From NCBI RefSeq assembly GCF_019417665.1, contig NZ_DXUU01000006.1:1-64000 (forward strand): a stretch of DNA of 64,000 nt. Direction: 5' to 3'. The DNA comes from Ruminococcus sp. (GTDB lineage Bacteria > Bacillota > Clostridia > Oscillospirales > Ruminococcaceae). The notes below the pieces were generated by a model that had not been told where the DNA came from, made no database searches, and was given only the letters and a program-made list of their open reading frames with translations. Positions 51,558 to 59,617 of this stretch are shown here, one piece after another (within the stretch, counting starts at the first letter, position 1; the number at the start of each line of letters is the position of its first letter). A program made the position numbers and the translations under genes.

Positions 51558-52682
51558 TTAGATTTTTGCTTTCTTGCCGAGATACAGCGGATAATCCGCA
51601 GAACCGGTCAGTACACGATTGTCAGAAATGGTCACATTTTTGTCAGCTATAATGGAATCAATATTGCAGTCTTCGCCGATCTCCGTGCTCTGCATCAGTA
51701 CACAGTTGCGGACAACAGCACCCTTTCCGATCTTTACGCCGCGGAACAGAACACAGTTTTCCACTGTGCCTTCGATCATACAGCCGTCAGCCACCAGAGA
51801 ATTCTTTACAGTGGATTCCAGGCCGTATTTTACCGGTGCATTGTCGCCAACCTTGGTATAAATGGGGGCTTCGCTGGAGAAAATACTGTTTCTTGTCTTA
51901 GTATCCAGCAGTGCCAGATTTGCCTTATAATATGCCTCCAGGCTGTCGATCTTGTAGAAGCTGCCCTTATGCTCGTACGCCTTGAACAGGAATTCATCCT
52001 TCCGTGCCTGGAGTACATTGCGGATGAGACTCTTCTGATTTTTGCTGATCGCTTCCAGAACTACCTGCTTCAGGAATTCTGTGTTCATGATGAACATATC
52101 CAAGGAGATGTTGCATTCACCGGACATCATAGGATTGGTGAGCACTTCCTTGATGGTGTTTTCTTCGTCGATCTGAAGAATACAGCCATTAGTGCTCTTG
52201 TCACGGTTGTACAGACCCTTTGCATAGATGACCGTAATATCTGCATCCGTTTCCTGGTGCTGTTTCAAAGCGTCATTGAAATCTATCGTTGTGATCACAT
52301 CACTGTTTGCCAGAACCACATATTTTGCACGAGTATGTTCCACAAAGCTCCAGATATTGCTCAGTGCTTCCAAACGCCCCTGATATGTACCGCCGTTGGA
52401 CTGGCTGAAAGGTGGAAGCAGATGCAGACCGCCTTTTTTTCTTGCCAGATCCCACTCACGGCCGGAGCCAAGATGATCCAGCAGAGAACCGTAATTGGAC
52501 TTTGTAATGACACCTACTTCAGAGATGCCGGAGTTTACCATATTGGAGAGCGGAAAGTCTACCAGACGATAACGACCGCCATAGGGGATGGAACCCATCG
52601 TACGCAGCTTCGTTAAATCGATCACTGCCGAATCGTTGATACTTGCGAAAATTAATCCTAATACATTCTGATTGATACTCAT
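51558..52682 (-). CDS. glgD: GlgD, regulatory subunit of ADP-glucose pyrophosphorylase
   Basis: A 374-residue GlgC paralogue. It begins MSINQNVLGLIFASIND and has GSIPYGGRYRLVDFPLSNMVNSGI, but the GlgC nucleotide loop (GGQGSRL) is missing, as expected for the GlgD subunit of Firmicutes, which binds GlgC and raises its activity. A left-handed beta-helix with hexapeptide repeats forms the C-terminal third (GCMIEGTVENCVLFRGVKIGKGAVV, quoted in part). The ATG at 52682 is behind GGTGG, 14 bases after glgC. Confidence 0.93.
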   Translation of the reverse strand: MSINQNVLGLIFASINDSAVIDLTKLRTMGSIPYGGRYRLVDFPLSNMVNSGISEVGVITKSNYGSLLDHLGSGREWDLARKKGGLHLLPPFSQSNGGTYQGRLEALSNIWSFVEHTRAKYVVLANSDVITTIDFNDALKQHQETDADITVIYAKGLYNRDKSTNGCILQIDEENTIKEVLTNPMMSGECNISLDMFIMNTEFLKQVVLEAISKNQKSLIRNVLQARKDEFLFKAYEHKGSFYKIDSLEAYYKANLALLDTKTRNSIFSSEAPIYTKVGDNAPVKYGLESTVKNSLVADGCMIEGTVENCVLFRGVKIGKGAVVRNCVLMQSTEIGEDCNIDSIIADKNVTISDNRVLTGSADYPLYLGKKAKI

Positions 52683-52696
52683 TGTTGCCACCGCCT

Positions 52697-53899
52697 TTAC
52701 AAATTTTCGGAAATAATTTCTTTCGGAAGTACACGCTTGCCGGAAGAAACGGTGATGTTGTGTCCAGTAACGGCGATGCCCCAATCGTCACGGTTCGGAA
52801 CAGATTCCGGGCTCATGCCGATGACTGCATCTGATTCGATGACGCAGTTTTCACCGATGATGGCATATTCTACCACAGCGCCCTTTTTAATAATGGTGCC
52901 GGGCATAATGATGCTGTACTTGACAGATGCACCTTCTTCAATGGTGACACCAGAAGAAATGACGGAGAAATCAACTGTTCCGTCTACCACGCTGCCCTCT
53001 GTGATCATGGAGTTTTCGATATGGGCATTTTCACCGATATACTGGGGCGGCATGTTGTTGTGACGGGAGTATACCTTCCAATCCGGATCGTACAGATCTA
53101 AAGGAACGTTAGGACTGAGCAGATCCATATTTGCTTCCCACAAGCTGTCTAAGGTGCCGACGTCTCTCCAATACCCTTCGAATTCGTAGGCAAAAAGGCG
53201 CTCGTTGTTACTCAGCATGGAAGGAATAATATCCTTACCGAAATCCTTAGAGCCGGTGTTGGCATTTTCATTTTCGATAAGATATTTACGGAGCTTGCTC
53301 CAGGTAAAGACATAGATGCCCATAGAAGCCAGCGTAGACTTGGGTTCTTTCGGCTTTTCGGTGAAGTCGACTACTCGACCCTTTTCATCACAGGTCATGA
53401 TGCCGAAACGGGAAGCCTCAGAACGAGGTACATCAATCACCGCAATGGTGCTGTCTGCTTCGTTGGCAATGTGATGATCCAGCATCTTGGAATAGTCCAT
53501 CTTGTAGATATGGTCGCCGCCTAGAACAATGACATATTCCGGATCATATCGCTCAATGAATGCCATGTTCTGATAGATTGCATTCGCAGTGCCTTCATAC
53601 CAGGAAGCACCAGCAGCAGTCTGATAAGGCGGAAGCACGTGGACGCCGCCATGCATTTTGTCCAGATCCCAGGGCTGACCATTTCCGATATACTCGTTGA
53701 GCACCAAAGGCTGGTACTGTGTCAGTACACCGACGGTGTCGATACCGGAATTGATGCAGTTGGACAGCGGAAAGTCGATGAAACGATTTTTACCGCCATA
53801 GGGGATTGCAGGCTTTGCTACTTTTTGTGTCAGTGCATACAAACGGCTGCCCTGACCGCCCGCCAGCAGCATGGCGACGCATTTTTTCTTGATCTTCAT
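52697..53899 (-). CDS. glgC: ADP-glucose pyrophosphorylase catalytic subunit
   Basis: A 400-residue enzyme that makes ADP-glucose from glucose-1-phosphate and ATP, the committed step of glycogen synthesis. The nucleotide loop is MLLAGGQGSRLYALT (10-24), followed by KPAIPYGGKNRFIDFPLSN. The catalytic Asp lies in VLGGDHIYKMDY (about 131-142) and FTEKPKEPKS binds the sugar phosphate. The C-terminal beta-helix has hexapeptide repeats. The ATG is behind TTAGGAGGA. It lies 51 bases after glgB. Confidence 0.96.
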   Translation of the reverse strand: MKIKKKCVAMLLAGGQGSRLYALTQKVAKPAIPYGGKNRFIDFPLSNCINSGIDTVGVLTQYQPLVLNEYIGNGQPWDLDKMHGGVHVLPPYQTAAGASWYEGTANAIYQNMAFIERYDPEYVIVLGGDHIYKMDYSKMLDHHIANEADSTIAVIDVPRSEASRFGIMTCDEKGRVVDFTEKPKEPKSTLASMGIYVFTWSKLRKYLIENENANTGSKDFGKDIIPSMLSNNERLFAYEFEGYWRDVGTLDSLWEANMDLLSPNVPLDLYDPDWKVYSRHNNMPPQYIGENAHIENSMITEGSVVDGTVDFSVISSGVTIEEGASVKYSIIMPGTIIKKGAVVEYAIIGENCVIESDAVIGMSPESVPNRDDWGIAVTGHNITVSSGKRVLPKEIISENL

Positions 53900-53950
53900 G
53901 ATACTCCTCCTAAAATAAATTCACATTCCAGATGAATAAGAAAGTCTGAA

Positions 53951-55957
53951 TTATGATGAAGCAGTGCCGTTTGCAGGACGAACTGCTGCTTTTTTTGCTG
54001 TTCCAGTTTTTCTGGGCTTTTCCGTTGTTTTTGCAGCTGCTGCCTTGCGAGGTGCATGCTTTTTCACAGGAACATATTTGAGGTAGATGACAGACAGAGG
54101 TGCCAGCGTCATAGAGATGCACTGTTCGAAACCGTGCATTGCAATAGGGAGTGACTCAAATTTCTTTTCTGTCACGCCGCTGCCGCCATAGCTTGCTGCG
54201 TCTGTATTGAATACCACCTGATAGCGTCCTTCTTTGGGAACGCCGATCTTATAGTCATTGCGCTGTACCGGGCAGAAGTTGCAGACAGCGATGATTTCAT
54301 TTTCATCATCATCGATCCGGCGGAATGCGATGACGCTCTGCTGATAGTCATCGTGAGAGATCCAGCTGAATCCCTGCCACGAATCATCATCCTGCCACAG
54401 TGGCGAATTTTCCAGATAAAATTTGTTCAGATCCTGGGAGAACAGTTCCATCTGCTGATGGGCTGGTTGTTCCAGGAGCTCCCAATCCAGCTGTGTTTCG
54501 AAATTCCACTCATTTTTCTGTGCAAATTCTTGTCCCATAAAGAGCAGTTTCTTTCCGGGATGTGCCATCATATAGCCTAGGAATGCACGGTAAGAAGAGA
54601 ATTTCTCCGGTTCGTTCTGACCACTCATTTTCTGGAGCATAGAGCATTTGCCATAGACGATCTCGTCATGCGAAATGGGCAGTATGTAATTCTCCGAGAA
54701 GCAATAGAAGAAGGAAAACGTCAACTTGTCATGGTTGAAAGCACGGTAGATGGGATCCAGCGAAATATAACTGAGCATGTCGTTCATCCAACCCATGTTC
54801 CATTTAAAGTTGAAGCCCAGACCGCCGATATCTGTAGGCTTGGTCACGAGAGGCCATGCTGTAGATTCTTCTGCAATCATAAGAATGTCCGGATTACGAG
54901 AGAATGCCGCCTCGTTCAGATGCCGCAGGAAATCGACTGCTTCCAGATTTTCGTGACCGCCATAGACATTGGCACGCCATTCGCCGTCACGCCGGTCGTA
55001 GTCCAGATAGAGCATGGATGCTACTGCATCCACACGGAGACCATCCAGATGGAAGTCTTCCAGCCAACAGCAGGCACTGGAGATCAGGAACGAGCAGACC
55101 TCACCTTTTCCGTAGTCAAAGACACGTGTACCCCAGCCCTTGTGTTCCATTTTCAGCGGATCGGCATATTCGTAGCAATAGGATCCGTCAAATTCACAAA
55201 GTCCCATAGGATCTTTGGGGAAGTGTGCTGGTACCCAGTCGAGAATAACACCAATGCCTGCCTGATGGAACATGTCGATCATCTGGCGGAAATCATCCGG
55301 TGTGCCGTGTCTGGATGTAGGCGCAAAATAACCCGTCACCTGATATCCCCAGGAACCGTCAAAGGGATATTCCGTCAGCGGCATGAATTCAATGTGTGTA
55401 TAAGACATCTTTTTAAGGTAAGGGATGATTTCCTGTGCGAAGCCGATGTAGCTAGGGAATTCTTCCTCCGGGTCTCGCTTCCAGGAAGAGATATTGACCT
55501 CATAGATGTTCATGGGACTCTTATAGGGACTATGTTTCTTTTTTTCAGCGTACCACGCCTGATCCTGCCACGTGTACATACTTTCAAACAGTTTAGAAGC
55601 TGTTCCCGGACGTCTTTCATAGTGTGATGCGTAAGGATCAGCCTTATCCAGAATTTGTCCTTCTTCTGTCTCAATACTATACTTATAGCTGTCAAATTGT
55701 TTCAGACGCGGTATTTCTGCTTCCCATACGGTATCCGAGATCTTCGTCATGGGATTACAGGTGCGATCCCAGTTGTTGAATGAGCCGATGACAGAGATGC
55801 TTTTTGCCTTGGGTGCCCATACACGAAAGCGATAAAACTGTCCCCGGCCGCGCCGAAACGGGTGCGCACCGAAGAATTTATGTGCCTCAAAATTTTTTCC
55901 TTGGTGGAATAGGTAAAGCGGAAAATCATTTGCGGTGGATTTCTGCGTTGAAAGCAT
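53951..55957 (-). CDS. glgB: 1,4-alpha-glucan branching enzyme
   Basis: A 668-residue GH13 enzyme that makes the alpha-1,6 branches of glycogen. An N-terminal CBM48 domain (about 30-130) contains YRFRVWAPKAKSISVIG. The catalytic barrel shows DWVPAHFPKD, the nucleophile in GLRVDAVASMLY, the acid in MIAEESTAWP and LPISHDEIVYGK. An unusual tail of about 35 residues after VIYLKYVPV is rich in Lys, Ala and Arg and looks disordered. It is the first gene of the glg operon; the ATG is behind AGGAGG. Confidence 0.95.
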   Translation of the reverse strand: MLSTQKSTANDFPLYLFHQGKNFEAHKFFGAHPFRRGRGQFYRFRVWAPKAKSISVIGSFNNWDRTCNPMTKISDTVWEAEIPRLKQFDSYKYSIETEEGQILDKADPYASHYERRPGTASKLFESMYTWQDQAWYAEKKKHSPYKSPMNIYEVNISSWKRDPEEEFPSYIGFAQEIIPYLKKMSYTHIEFMPLTEYPFDGSWGYQVTGYFAPTSRHGTPDDFRQMIDMFHQAGIGVILDWVPAHFPKDPMGLCEFDGSYCYEYADPLKMEHKGWGTRVFDYGKGEVCSFLISSACCWLEDFHLDGLRVDAVASMLYLDYDRRDGEWRANVYGGHENLEAVDFLRHLNEAAFSRNPDILMIAEESTAWPLVTKPTDIGGLGFNFKWNMGWMNDMLSYISLDPIYRAFNHDKLTFSFFYCFSENYILPISHDEIVYGKCSMLQKMSGQNEPEKFSSYRAFLGYMMAHPGKKLLFMGQEFAQKNEWNFETQLDWELLEQPAHQQMELFSQDLNKFYLENSPLWQDDDSWQGFSWISHDDYQQSVIAFRRIDDDENEIIAVCNFCPVQRNDYKIGVPKEGRYQVVFNTDAASYGGSGVTEKKFESLPIAMHGFEQCISMTLAPLSVIYLKYVPVKKHAPRKAAAAKTTEKPRKTGTAKKAAVRPANGTASS

Positions 55958-55986
55958 GGCATACCCTCCTTTTGTTTTCTATTCAT

Positions 55987-56015
55987 ATTTTAACATAAAT
56001 AGGAATACAATGCAA
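55987..56015 (-). promoter_or_regulatory. Promoter of the glg operon
   Basis: On the minus strand, TTGCAT (56010-56015), 17 bases, TAAAAT (55987-55992). Confidence 0.72.
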
Positions 56016-56123
56016 GTTTTTTTTGTACCATCCAGTAAAATTTATATAAACGCCCAGTTTTCAATCTTGAATTTATGCAATATGTACAAATCGAAAGAAT
56101 AGGTTTGCAAATACTGGTTTTGT

Positions 56124-58367
56124 TTATGATGGTAAAAGTCTTGCAGCGCACACAGTGACATCATCGCGCCGGTTGCCGCCTGCAAAAATATCCGCTTTCT
56201 GGCAAATTTCAGTAACGATTTGCTCCAGGTCACTGCTACTTTCCAAAAGCTGCCGGATCAGAGGGTAGGCATCCTCGCTGACTCCATCGGACAGCATCAG
56301 AATGATATCATCTGGATAAAGGGAAACATGGCGGACAGCGGTTTCTCCCTCCGGCTCCAATCCCAGGGGAAAGGTCTGGGCACTGATGCGAGAAACCTTC
56401 CCAGCATGGCGAATGAGTGTGGCGGCAGCACCGGATTTCATCATGGTCAGTTCGCCGGCATCCAGGTCAAACTGTGCTACATCTAAGGTGGCAAAGGTTT
56501 CCTGAGGGGATTTTGTCAGCAGAAGTCCGTTCATCATCCGGACAGCAGCTGTGCCGGAAACGCCGCCGCTGATAAATTTTCGAAACATCTCTGTTGTCAT
56601 GCGAGATTCCACGGCAGCGTTTTTTCCGGTGCCCATGCCGTCGGACAGAACCAGATAAGGATTTCCAGCATTGTCCGTAAATGCAATGGCAGTATCGCCG
56701 GAGATCGTCTCCTGGTGGGCATGGAGTGCAGAGGAATAGTGTTCCAGACGGTATTTCGGACGTTGACACAGCCGATACCGGACACAGTCTCCAGAATAAA
56801 TGGGATCGAGTTCTTCCAGGGTCAGATTCAGGGATTCTGAGAGAATATGCCGGATGGTAGGCAGACAGCCGTCCAGTTCGTGATTCTGGCAGCACATTTC
56901 GATGATCATTCGTTCTGAGTTAGTGTAATACACAGCAGCGGAGTCACAGGGATAGCCATAGCGTATGAGGCGGCGGCGGACAGATTCGCTCAGTTCACTG
57001 CTGTATCGAACATGCAGCTGGCAGCTGGTCGATGTCAGCAGATCTTCAGCGGCAGCCAGCTGTTCCAAAAGTACTGTGCGGCTCTCGGCAGTACGTGCTG
57101 CTAAAAAACGTGCCTTACGGTGGTCTGCGGCATGCCGGGAGAATAGAGCACGGAGTCGTTCTGTGCGGCTGCAGTGGGCGAGCTCTGGCGGAACGGGAGG
57201 CAGATCCGCACCGGTGTGGGATTCCATCTTTCGGAATCCGGCGAGGGTCTCTTCATATTCCGATTCCCAGCAGCGCAGCTTGCTCCGGCAACTGCCACAG
57301 ACGGTTTCGCAGACTTCTCTGGTAATGTCTCGTGTTAGCTCTTCCTGGGGGAGCAGTGCAGCAATGGCATTGGTATCTTCCCGGACACTGTGGATGGCAC
57401 TTGCCATATATTGCAAACGGGAAGAGATGGGCTGTGTGGAATCTGAACTGTCAGGCAGGTCGGTAACCAGCCATTTGTCCAGACAGGCAGCATCCAGGAA
57501 TAAAAATGCTACGCTTCCCAAAAACAAATTGAGTACAGCGGAAAACTGGAGTAAGTCCGTACCGAAGGTAATGAGCGCCATGAGGGAAAAGAAGAAGAAT
57601 ACCGAAGCAATGGCAAATCGGTTTCTGTCAGAAAGATAGCCCACCAGAAGACCAGCCACCGGCAAGATGAGCATGGGCATCCCTGCATCCGGTGCGCCGA
57701 GAATGGTGCCGCAAGCCGTCAACGCACCGCAGATGACACCACCGGCACAGCGGAACTTTCGTGCACCGATGAGAGTGATAGCAGCACTGATAACGCATCC
57801 GGCATTCATGGCAGGAATGCCATAACAGCTCAGTGCAGCGATGGTGAGGATCAGTACCACGGCGGCAGCACAGCCATCGGTGGAACGCAGCGGAATTTTT
57901 CCCGTTTTGCGCATACTATGAAATACAGCGTGCATGAAATAGGAGGCACATCCGGTGAGACCGGCAGTCATGGTATAGCCGATGACCTCCGCACCGCTAG
58001 CATGAAAAATCAGGGAAACGGCGATGCCTGAGAGGAAGACACAAAGTCCCGTGCTGCATGCCATACCGGCGGCAGTTTTTGGGGGGTGTTTCAGCATTCG
58101 CAGGCAGACCACGACGACCAGGGCGAACACCAGCGGCAGATTATCCAGCATAGTGCCGGAGAGCATGTACGAAATAAGGCTGCCCACGAGTACAGCAGCA
58201 GCACCCACTGAACTGAGATTGGCAGCAATGGCAATGGGGAGGGGTGAGGTCATAGTACCCACAAAGGTACCGGCGAGGAGCAGACCGGAGAGAAATCCGC
58301 CGCCTCCTTCCAGGGCAAAATGTGGAATACGAGGGCGGCGGAGAAGCTGGGGATTTTGATTGCGCAT
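56124..58367 (-). CDS. spoIIE: Stage II sporulation protein E
   Basis: A 747-residue membrane phosphatase. The N-terminal part (about 25-310) has about ten hydrophobic helices. A linker with a cysteine group (VCETVCGSCRSKLRCW) follows, then the PP2C-type phosphatase (about 540-747) with LVLSDGMGTGKNAAVESR, MMKSGAAATLIR, LMLSDGVSED and the late NRRDDVTVCAARL, which carry the metal-binding Asp residues. In Bacillus SpoIIE dephosphorylates SpoIIAA to free sigma-F in the forespore. Its presence means the strain keeps at least part of the sporulation programme. The ATG at 58367 is behind AAAGGA. Confidence 0.93.
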   Translation of the reverse strand: MRNQNPQLLRRPRIPHFALEGGGGFLSGLLLAGTFVGTMTSPLPIAIAANLSSVGAAAVLVGSLISYMLSGTMLDNLPLVFALVVVVCLRMLKHPPKTAAGMACSTGLCVFLSGIAVSLIFHASGAEVIGYTMTAGLTGCASYFMHAVFHSMRKTGKIPLRSTDGCAAAVVLILTIAALSCYGIPAMNAGCVISAAITLIGARKFRCAGGVICGALTACGTILGAPDAGMPMLILPVAGLLVGYLSDRNRFAIASVFFFFSLMALITFGTDLLQFSAVLNLFLGSVAFLFLDAACLDKWLVTDLPDSSDSTQPISSRLQYMASAIHSVREDTNAIAALLPQEELTRDITREVCETVCGSCRSKLRCWESEYEETLAGFRKMESHTGADLPPVPPELAHCSRTERLRALFSRHAADHRKARFLAARTAESRTVLLEQLAAAEDLLTSTSCQLHVRYSSELSESVRRRLIRYGYPCDSAAVYYTNSERMIIEMCCQNHELDGCLPTIRHILSESLNLTLEELDPIYSGDCVRYRLCQRPKYRLEHYSSALHAHQETISGDTAIAFTDNAGNPYLVLSDGMGTGKNAAVESRMTTEMFRKFISGGVSGTAAVRMMNGLLLTKSPQETFATLDVAQFDLDAGELTMMKSGAAATLIRHAGKVSRISAQTFPLGLEPEGETAVRHVSLYPDDIILMLSDGVSEDAYPLIRQLLESSSDLEQIVTEICQKADIFAGGNRRDDVTVCAARLLPS

Positions 58368-58418
58368 GGCAGAGACGTCCTTTCTGTTGAAGATCCGTGT
58401 GATGATTTGGTATCCTCC

Positions 58419-58451
58419 ATTATAACGGATGGGCAAAAAAATATCTGTCAG
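58419..58451 (-). promoter_or_regulatory. spoIIE promoter with 21-base spacing
   Basis: On the minus strand, CTGACA (58446-58451), 21 bases, TATAAT (58419-58424). No -35 exists at 17 bases. Spo0A-activated sigma-A promoters such as spoIIG and spoIIE of Bacillus have such wide spacing. A clear Spo0A box (TGTCGAA) was not found. Confidence 0.45.
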
Positions 58452-58577
58452 AATCCACCGTGGATTTTTAGGACTTGTTTGGAAAATCTGCGGTGACAGG
58501 ACGGGCAATCAAAGGAAGGCTCGTTTCCGGTCAAATGGTCGGCAAATGTAATCAGATTTCCCTTTTCTGGGCGATGC

Positions 58578-58605
58578 TTGACATTTCGGGGAAGTCTGTT
58601 ATAAT
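58578..58605 (+). promoter_or_regulatory. Promoter of the NusG-II gene
   Basis: TTGACA (58578-58583), 16 bases, TATAAT (58600-58605). Confidence 0.82.
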
Positions 58606-58651
58606 TGAAAGTGATATATTGTAAGTGAGCGATAAGAAGGGTGGTGTGACA

Positions 58652-59047
58652 GTGCAGAAACAGCGTATTCTGTGTTTTGTGATCGCAGCTGCAATTATTG
58701 CAGGTGTCGGAGGATGGACAATTTGGCGGCAGGTACAGCAGAAGAAAAGTGCCATTGGCATAGCAGAAATATCTGTAGATGGTGAAGTGTTGTACACTTA
58801 TGATCTGGGAAAAACGTATGCTGTACCGGAGCGAATCTTCATACCAGAGGGGACGGAGGACAACGTCATTGAGATCGGGACAGGCTATGTTCAGATGGTA
58901 TCCGCATCCTGTCCGGATCATCTCTGCGTCAAGACAGGGCAGATCTCGAAGCCAGGGGAGTCTATCATTTGCCTGCCCCACCGTGTTATGATCACTATTG
59001 TGGAAAGAGGAACCGGAAATGCAGACGCAATCGACGCTCAGACGTAA
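58652..59047 (+). CDS. NusG domain II (NusG_II) membrane-anchored protein
   Basis: A 131-residue protein with an N-terminal membrane helix (about 5-23, ILCFVIAAAIIAGVGGW) and an outer NusG_II beta-barrel of about 100 residues, with NVIEIGTGYVQMVSASCPDHLC and a closing ICLPHRVMITI. Despite the name it has no transcription role that I know. NusG_II proteins are often next to Gx-type membrane proteins, as here. The start is a GTG; 58652 and 58646 are both possible and I prefer 58652 for spacing to AAGGGTGG. It overlaps the next gene by 29 bases. Confidence 0.82.
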   Translation: MQKQRILCFVIAAAIIAGVGGWTIWRQVQQKKSAIGIAEISVDGEVLYTYDLGKTYAVPERIFIPEGTEDNVIEIGTGYVQMVSASCPDHLCVKTGQISKPGESIICLPHRVMITIVERGTGNADAIDAQT

Positions 59048-59531
59048 TATCCGCTGTGGATTATATGCCTGTATGGCGCTGACGCTGTTTTTGGTGGAGG
59101 CACAGATTCCGCTGCCGGTGCCGCTGCCGGGGGTAAAATTGGGGCTTGCCAATGCAGTGACGCTGCTTGTTATGGAACTGGAACGCCCCAGAGATGCTCT
59201 GGCGGTGCTGCTGGTACGGATCATGTTAAGCGGACTGTTCTGCGGTCAGCCGGTGATGCTGTTGTATTCCTTGTGCGGTGGTCTGCTGAGTTCCTGCGGC
59301 ATGGCCTTGCTCCATCGGGTGCTGTCCCGGAATCTGTGGTTTGTGAGTATGGTGGGGTCGATCCTGCACATCGTGGGGCAGTTGGTCATGGCGGCGCTTT
59401 TGATGGGGACAACGCTTGTGGCGAATTATTTTCCGATACTGGTGTTATTTGCAGTGCCGGCAGGGGTGTTCAATGGATGGGCAGTGACGTATGTGGCAGG
59501 ACATGCGAGGAAATTATTGTCAAATGGGTGA
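59019..59531 (+). CDS. Gx transporter family membrane protein
   Basis: A 170-residue integral membrane protein of the Gx transporter family, formerly called heptaprenyl diphosphate synthase component I. About five hydrophobic helices are seen. Family stretches are the opening CGLYACMALTLFLVEAQIP, the loop GVKLGLANAVTLLVM (near 41-55) and RIMLSGLFCG. It is probably the substrate-binding subunit of an uptake system, but the cargo is unknown. The ATG at 59019 has AGAGGA and lies inside the NusG_II gene, so the pair is coupled. Confidence 0.82.
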   Translation: MQTQSTLRRNIRCGLYACMALTLFLVEAQIPLPVPLPGVKLGLANAVTLLVMELERPRDALAVLLVRIMLSGLFCGQPVMLLYSLCGGLLSSCGMALLHRVLSRNLWFVSMVGSILHIVGQLVMAALLMGTTLVANYFPILVLFAVPAGVFNGWAVTYVAGHARKLLSNG

Positions 59532-59560
59532 TTGACATGGGTGGAAAAATATGCTACAAT
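59532..59560 (+). promoter_or_regulatory. Promoter of the LRR-dockerin gene
   Basis: TTGACA (59532-59537), 17 bases, TACAAT (59555-59560). Confidence 0.82.
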
Positions 59561-59617
59561 AAAGAAAATATTGTCACATGTGACGTGCTTTGAAAAAATG
59601 ATATAGGAGGTATTAAA

